Of a stretch of 64,000 nt of DNA, positions 62,201 through 64,000 are shown one piece after another. The stretch comes from Colias croceus (lineage: Eukaryota; Arthropoda; Insecta; Lepidoptera; Pieridae), in assembly GCF_905220415.1 (NCBI RefSeq), contig NC_059553.1, positions 6,286,501 through 6,350,500 on the forward strand, given 5' to 3'. Below the pieces are notes generated by a model. The model did not search any database. It was not told the DNA's origin and saw only the letters and a list, made by a program, of their open reading frames with translations. Both the position numbers and the translations under genes were made by a program. Position 1 is the stretch's first letter. Every line of letters begins with the position of its first letter.

Positions 62201-62395
62201 GATACGGAGCCGGTGGATAAGAGCCCGGTGATCATGCGCGAAGAAAAGCCCCCCCTCCTACCCCCCGCGCCCGACTATAGATCGGGGGAAGACGCCCCCT
62301 ACCGCCCCCCGCCCCCCTTCGCCGCCTCCCGCACACCCCCCCGACCCAAAGCCACCCCCACATACAGGAAACCCCCGCCATACGTCCCCCCATAA
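47158..62395 (+). CDS. Dg: Dystroglycan, 18 coding exons (joined CDS 3636 nt, 1211 aa)
   Basis: Dystroglycan is the transmembrane receptor that binds laminin-G-domain matrix proteins outside the cell and dystrophin inside. Exons: 47158-47262, 47925-48071, 49126-49293, 49756-49920, 51559-51678, 52045-52200, 52705-52830, 54802-55080, 55426-55584, 56020-56292, 56780-56922, 57293-57433, 58082-58433, 58911-59141, 59434-59604, 60004-60242, 61189-61562, 62109-62395. All introns are GT-AG and the frame closes to one TAA. Order of parts: signal peptide 1-20; cadherin-like about 45-140; S6-like about 150-280; furin-type RLKR 283-286; acidic segment 288-329; mucin-like 330-566; cadherin/SEA-like module 2 about 590-815; module 3 about 836-1055; transmembrane 1086-1111; RRRR 1112-1115; proline-rich tail ending PPPYVPP. 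The human protein has 895 residues and one membrane-proximal module, so this one has an extra module. The chosen ATG has G at -3 and +4 and a TGA upstream in frame. The gene identity is very secure; the exon 8 acceptor is the least certain junction. Confidence 0.95.
47368..47552 (+). repeat. LINE/SINE 3'-end type fragment in Dg intron 1
   Basis: ACTAGTAGTCCGACCCGGC, then AAAAGGTAGCCTATGTCCC, GGTTCAGTAGTTTAGGCGTG, (ACAG)n and a TTATAATATTAGTATGGA end. The layout is typical of lepidopteran RTE-type 3' ends. Confidence 0.75.
47925..48071 (+). CDS. Dg: Dg coding exon 2, start of N-terminal cadherin-like domain
   Basis: Residues 36-84, phase 0 at both ends, between acceptor ACACAG and donor AAG|GTACTG. 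It contains WGVPDTSAYVGHLFRMEIP, which matches the opening strands of the first cadherin/Ig-like domain of alpha-dystroglycan (vertebrate proteins have GIPDGTAVVGRSF here). Confidence 0.92.
48072..49125 (+). other. Dg intron 2, nothing recognised
   Basis: AT-rich intron without repeat or coding signals I can identify. Confidence 0.7.
49126..49293 (+). CDS. Dg: Dg coding exon 3, rest of N-terminal cadherin-like domain
   Basis: Residues 85-140, phase 0/0. The segment LPSWLAVDTKHGLISGVP is the W-x(3)-D...G-x-P signature of dystroglycan-type cadherin-like (CADG) domains. The exon is clearly GC-richer than its introns. Acceptor TTCTAG, donor GAA|GTTAGT. Confidence 0.92.
49294..49755 (+). other. 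Dg intron 3 with a degenerate ATC/ATT simple repeat
   Basis: An (ATC/ATT)n-like low-complexity run at about 49320-49410 creates spurious Asn/Asp-rich and Met-rich antisense frames. Confidence 0.7.
49756..49920 (+). CDS. Dg: Dg coding exon 4, S6-like subdomain of alpha-Dg N-terminus
   Basis: Residues 141-195, phase 0/0. It contains a cysteine followed by the hydrophobic strand LVLVILIDAAF and a helix rich in basic residues, like the vertebrate segment after the first cadherin-like domain. The cysteine is probably half of the conserved N-terminal disulfide; its likely partner is in VGCGEK of exon 6. Confidence 0.9.
49921..51558 (+). other. Dg intron 4, nothing recognised
   Basis: 1.6 kb, AT-rich. 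The frame at 51345 runs into exon 5 in the wrong frame and is not coding. Confidence 0.7.
51559..51678 (+). CDS. Dg: Dg coding exon 5, S6-like subdomain
   Basis: Residues 196-235, phase 0/0, between acceptor TTTCCAG and donor AAT|GTAAGT. It continues the N-terminal S6-like region. A His/Ser-rich loop (SEHSHGHS) precedes a short strand, SVLLSGPG. Confidence 0.88.
52045..52200 (+). CDS. Dg: Dg coding exon 6, end of S6-like subdomain with furin site
   Basis: Residues 236-287, phase 0/0. It has the conserved LGC-like cysteine (VGCGEK) and the motif LPVLGWRLLGIKP. It ends RLKRQ, a furin-type R-x-K-R site aligned with the vertebrate RVRR|Q site where furin releases the alpha-Dg N-terminal domain. 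This strongly anchors both gene identity and frame. Confidence 0.92.
52705..52830 (+). CDS. Dg: Dg coding exon 7, acidic Ser-Gly/Tyr segment
   Basis: Residues 288-329, phase 0/0. It lies immediately after the furin site and is strongly acidic, with a run of six Asp (312-317). Two Ser-Gly dipeptides (293-294 and 309-310) and several tyrosines are flanked by acidic residues. It has no obvious vertebrate counterpart. The splice sites, TTCTAG and TTG|GTGAGT, are good. Confidence 0.88.
53531..53757. repeat. Interspersed repeat with short inverted ends in Dg intron 7
   Basis: Starts AATCGACTTCAAA and ends TTTGAAGTCGGTT, which are inverted at 12 of 13 positions. It holds CATACCGGCCGAATTGATAA and CCTCCTCCTTTTT near its right end. 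A fragment of the same repeat is at 36471-36509. Confidence 0.7.
54802..55080 (+). CDS. Dg: Dg coding exon 8, mucin-like Pro/Thr-rich region
   Basis: Residues 330-422, phase 0/0. It begins with a Pro/His-rich piece and continues as a Thr/Pro/Ser-rich stretch, the kind of segment that is O-mannosylated and O-GalNAc-glycosylated in alpha-Dg. The acceptor GCGGGCAG has almost no pyrimidine tract but a perfect TACTAAC branch-site consensus lies at 54777-54783. The donor GAG|GTTTGT is weak. Boundaries are therefore less certain than the coding content. Confidence 0.8.
55426..55584 (+). CDS. Dg: Dg coding exon 9, mucin-like region
   Basis: Residues 423-475, phase 0/0, between acceptor CCAACAG and donor TTG|GTATGC. 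It is Ser/Glu/Pro-rich and less repetitive than its neighbours. Skipping it would keep the frame. Confidence 0.8.
56020..56292 (+). CDS. Dg: Dg coding exon 10, Thr/Ser repeat of mucin-like region
   Basis: Residues 476-566, phase 0/0. A degenerate ACG/TCx trinucleotide repeat at about 56118-56202 encodes an almost unbroken Thr/Ser run, followed by TTLPTVTLTTPTTVPTTLE. The acceptor is CTTTCAG|CAA ending 56019; the nearer AG at 56026 would give an immediate stop. Donor CAG|GTTTGT. The long antisense frames here are by-products of the repeat. Confidence 0.85.
56780..56922 (+). CDS. Dg: Dg coding exon 11, entry into cadherin-like module 2
   Basis: Residues 567-614, starting in phase 0 and ending in phase 2 (Arg codon split). 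After a last Ser/Thr-rich piece it contains NQPPTLKHHMKKLAITAGKA, corresponding to the vertebrate NQRPELKNHIDRV segment at the start of the membrane-proximal cadherin-like domain. Confidence 0.9.
57078..57159. repeat. Tandem duplication in Dg intron 11, period 46 bp
   Basis: ATGGTCATCACAAATGTTTG...GCAAAATGTA occurs at 57078-57113 and again at 57124-57159 without differences, indicating a recent slip or duplication. Confidence 0.85.
57293..57433 (+). CDS. Dg: Dg coding exon 12, cadherin-like module 2
   Basis: Residues 614-661, split codons at both ends (phase 2). It shows the domain hallmarks IPADLFTDPEEGSNLTF and SWIQFIPSEREVYGL, closely matching the vertebrate D-x-F-x-D-x-E-D and SWVQF...MYGLP motifs, which are typical of calcium-type cadherin-like folds. 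Confidence 0.92.
58082..58433 (+). CDS. Dg: Dg coding exon 13, end of cadherin-like 2 and SEA-like domain 2
   Basis: Residues 661-778, phase 2 in and phase 0 out. It finishes the cadherin-like fold (WNFIVEAQDSEG) and enters a SEA-like domain ending FVWTNDTLPKDPACP, matching vertebrate VEWTNNTLPLEPCP. N-glycosylation sequons are at Asn745 and Asn759. Where vertebrates have the Gly-Ser autocleavage pair this copy has Gly750-Asp751. Confidence 0.92.
58911..59141 (+). CDS. Dg: Dg coding exon 14, SEA-like 2 end, proline linker, start of module 3
   Basis: Residues 779-855, phase 0/0. Cysteines 808 and 814 end SEA-like domain 2 and one should pair with Cys768. A very GC-rich Ala/Pro linker (about 815-832) leads to NQVDHLTATVGHLLVYKVPE, the first strands of a third cadherin-like domain. 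Confidence 0.9.
59434..59604 (+). CDS. Dg: Dg coding exon 15, cadherin-like module 3
   Basis: Residues 856-912, phase 0/0. Motifs DTFFDPEDGG, SHWLQFDANNQEFYGLP and GSVHYQL match the membrane-proximal cadherin-like domain of vertebrate dystroglycan strand by strand. Acceptor CTTCAG, donor CTG|GTAAGA. Confidence 0.93.
60004..60242 (+). CDS. Dg: Dg coding exon 16, SEA-like domain 3
   Basis: Residues 913-992, phase 0 in and phase 2 out (Trp codon split). The acceptor TTCCAG at 60001-60003 was chosen because IAEDSSKKSAYDSLIVEV continues the domain directly. The open frame from 59941 is mostly intron read-through. The exon then carries the SEA-like fold up to NPPTIIW. Confidence 0.9.
60243..61188 (+). 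other. Dg intron 16, nothing recognised
   Basis: AT-rich, no supported feature. The minus frame at 60827-61030 has no family hallmarks. Confidence 0.65.
61189..61562 (+). CDS. Dg: Dg coding exon 17, beta-Dg ectodomain stalk and transmembrane helix
   Basis: Residues 992-1117, phase 2 in and phase 1 out. YNTSLPMDRCP holds an N-glycosylation sequon and Cys1002, which pairs in vertebrates with the cysteine aligned to Cys1051. The transmembrane helix spans about 1086-1111 and is followed by RRRR (1112-1115), the juxtamembrane basic cluster that serves nuclear import and ezrin binding in mammals. Confidence 0.95.
62109..62395 (+). CDS. Dg: Dg coding exon 18, cytoplasmic tail with dystrophin-binding PPxY
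   Basis: Residues 1117-1211 plus TAA at 62393-62395. The tail has GIPVIFQDELEE (vertebrate GVPIIFADELDD), several proline-rich SH3/WW-type sites and ends RKPPPYVPP. The last residues are identical to the vertebrate motif bound by the WW/EF/ZZ region of dystrophin. Confidence 0.96.
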
Positions 62396-62934
62396 AACTA
62401 CCCCCCCTCCTCCCAAACTAGCTCGTAACACCCGTCCCGACGCGACGGGTCGACAAATTATTTCATAAAATATTTTTTTGTAAGAAAACTAGTCGATTAA
62501 CTGATTAAAAAACATTTGCAGCTCGATCGTTTCACTATTTATTATCTCGGCGAAAGCATTTACGATTTTACGGTATCGATTGAATCGCATTTATTTTCAA
62601 ATTTTAGATAGACCGTCGAATGACCTCATGGACGTAAAGGAATTGTGCACAATTTTATGTGACTACGAATTTCTTATATTAAGTAATGTCACAATTTGTG
62701 AGTAGTTGATATATTGTGTAAGGTGTTTACGGCGTTGAGAATGTATCAATTATGTGTAAAAATTGAAGACTTCACGTATAAATTAGTGGGTTGTTATAGG
62801 TGGCGTTTATAGTCTCTAGATATTGTACTAACACGAAATTTTATTATGGCGATACGCTTCTTAATCTATTCGCCTTTTAATACGACGTTGGCTGAATGTG
62901 CCATTGTGTGCAAACTTGTTTTAAAAGTAATTTA

Positions 62935-62940
62935 AATAAA
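62935..62940 (+). terminator. Candidate proximal poly(A) signal AATAAA
   Basis: Canonical hexamer about 540 bases after the Dg stop codon. It would give a short 3' UTR isoform. Confidence 0.35.
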
Positions 62941-63609
62941 ACATATCGAAAATGTAACGTTTTAGCCATTAGCATAGTTCTTCCAACACTGAATAGATAA
63001 TGTGTGTACGTGCAAATAGTTATAGAAGAATGTATCGGAACGTGTTCGTATGGACACTTTGAGATAAATGACGTCAGCGCTTCTAGACATAATTTATTCA
63101 ATAATTATTTGAATTTTTAAACAAATGCATCGATTTTGTATAGCGTATGTTGAATGCATGATTATCTGGCATGTGGTTTGTAACGAGTCGTGAATTATAC
63201 AACTGACCCTAGTTTTAGGTTACGAATATATATTTTTAAGAATGAAAATATCATTTTGTACTTGTCTAATTACCATAGAAGTAAGATTAACAAATGTAAC
63301 TATATGAAATGAGCTATAAAATAACTTTTTTCTTTGGATGTATTTTTTTCGACCGTATACTCATTTAGGATTTTTGCATTTATAGATCTTTTTAGTATTA
63401 TACAATTTTATAGGACAGCTATTCTATTCTTCATTTTATTTTTTATTAATATATTATGTTATTAAACTGTAGTTGTACTTAATTGATGTCCACAAAGAAG
63501 CCGTACCATTTTGATTATTTCATAGACTTGTGTATGACAGCTATTTTATTTAATTATTCACTTTTAATGAACGCACATAATTTGTCATTAATGAGTTTTT
63601 TTCTAATTT

Positions 63610-63615
63610 AATAAA
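63610..63615 (+). terminator. Candidate distal poly(A) signal AATAAA
   Basis: Canonical hexamer followed within 30 bases by a T/G-rich element. It is the best-supported end of Dg transcripts in the window. Confidence 0.45.
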
Positions 63616-63630
63616 ATGGTCTAGTGATGA

Positions 63631-64000
63631 ATTTGTTTTATTCTCCTTAATACCTAATTTATTATACGAAAATCTTTAAAATATTATATGTAAGTATATT
63701 GATACCTTTTTAGTTGAAGATACTTTTTTCTTTAGGACGTTTCTTGTGGTTTCTTGTATCACACTATAAGCTTCACACATCTAGTTTTCACTAAGGTTTT
63801 CACATAAATATATTTTTTTTAATATCTCAAAGGGCTAATGAACAAATGAGGCTACAAACTAATGAACTACCTACATTACAAGGAAACGATGATAACAAAT
63901 CCAACTCGAAACATTTAGGAGTAGGTATCATGAGTATGAGTGGACTATATTTTCTTGTCAGATGTGTTTTAGCTTGCATTATGAATAAAATAATATCGAA
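63631..64000. other. Downstream of Dg, nothing recognised
   Basis: AT-rich DNA to the window edge. Another AATAAA at 63984-63989 could mark a longer Dg 3' UTR. Confidence 0.5.

Larger units (their letters stand above)
62396..63630 (+). other. Dg: Probable Dg 3' untranslated region
   Basis: AT-rich DNA after the stop codon with no coding frame. AATAAA at 62935-62940 is a possible proximal poly(A) signal. AATAAA at 63610-63615, followed by T/G-rich DNA, is the better distal one. The exact 3' end is not visible from sequence alone. Confidence 0.6.

Noticed and set aside
1..64000. tRNA, rRNA or CRISPR-like arrays
   Set aside because: No cloverleaf with A/B boxes, rRNA core or regularly spaced direct repeats with unique spacers was seen by eye.

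Overview
The window is eukaryotic nuclear DNA, almost certainly from a moth or butterfly. It is AT-rich and gene-poor, with long introns and GT-AG splice sites. It carries several interspersed repeats of types I associate with Lepidoptera: 3'-end fragments containing 'CCGCCCGCGGCTTC', 'CCGGCCGAATTGATAAC' repeats, and a non-LTR element ending in (TTTGAG)n. Homology statements rest on recognising motifs by eye; no database search was run.

Only one gene can be supported: the plus-strand gene for dystroglycan (Dg). It has 18 coding exons between 47158 and 62395, whose summed length of 3636 nt encodes 1211 residues plus a stop. Every exon junction I placed keeps the frame. The predicted protein has a signal peptide, an N-terminal cadherin-like plus S6-like module ending in a furin-type RLKR site, an acidic Ser-Gly segment, a Thr/Pro-rich mucin region, two further cadherin-like/SEA-like modules, one transmembrane helix, and a proline-rich tail ending PPPYVPP, the dystrophin-binding PPxY motif. 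A CpG-richer segment at 20109-20254 with an Inr, an exact DPE and a splice donor is the best candidate for the non-coding first exon. It would imply a first intron of about 26.9 kb.

Layout: 1-20108 is intergenic, with scattered repeat fragments (tandem copies at 4018-4475, one at 6703-6893, a LINE 3' end at 8400-8990, a possible repeat at 12590-13480). 20109-47105 is the inferred first intron and holds most of the mobile DNA. At 23104-25948 is a roughly 2.8 kb element with CACTG termini and degenerate subterminal repeats of about 90 bp, carrying a nested foldback MITE. At 26210-26261 is a perfect 24-bp palindrome. At 37499-41164 is a minus-strand, pol-less errantivirus-type LTR element with identical 218-bp LTRs. 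It is interrupted by a hAT transposon (38041-39707, 8-bp target duplication), which itself contains a non-LTR endonuclease fragment and a MITE. 47106-62395 is the Dg body. 62396 to about 63630 is the probable 3' UTR.

Dystroglycan is a membrane receptor linking basement-membrane laminin-G proteins to dystrophin and the actin cytoskeleton. The other features appear to be mobile or intergenic DNA without a demonstrated link to Dg. One exon-like minus-strand reading frame at 35169-35347 remains unexplained.
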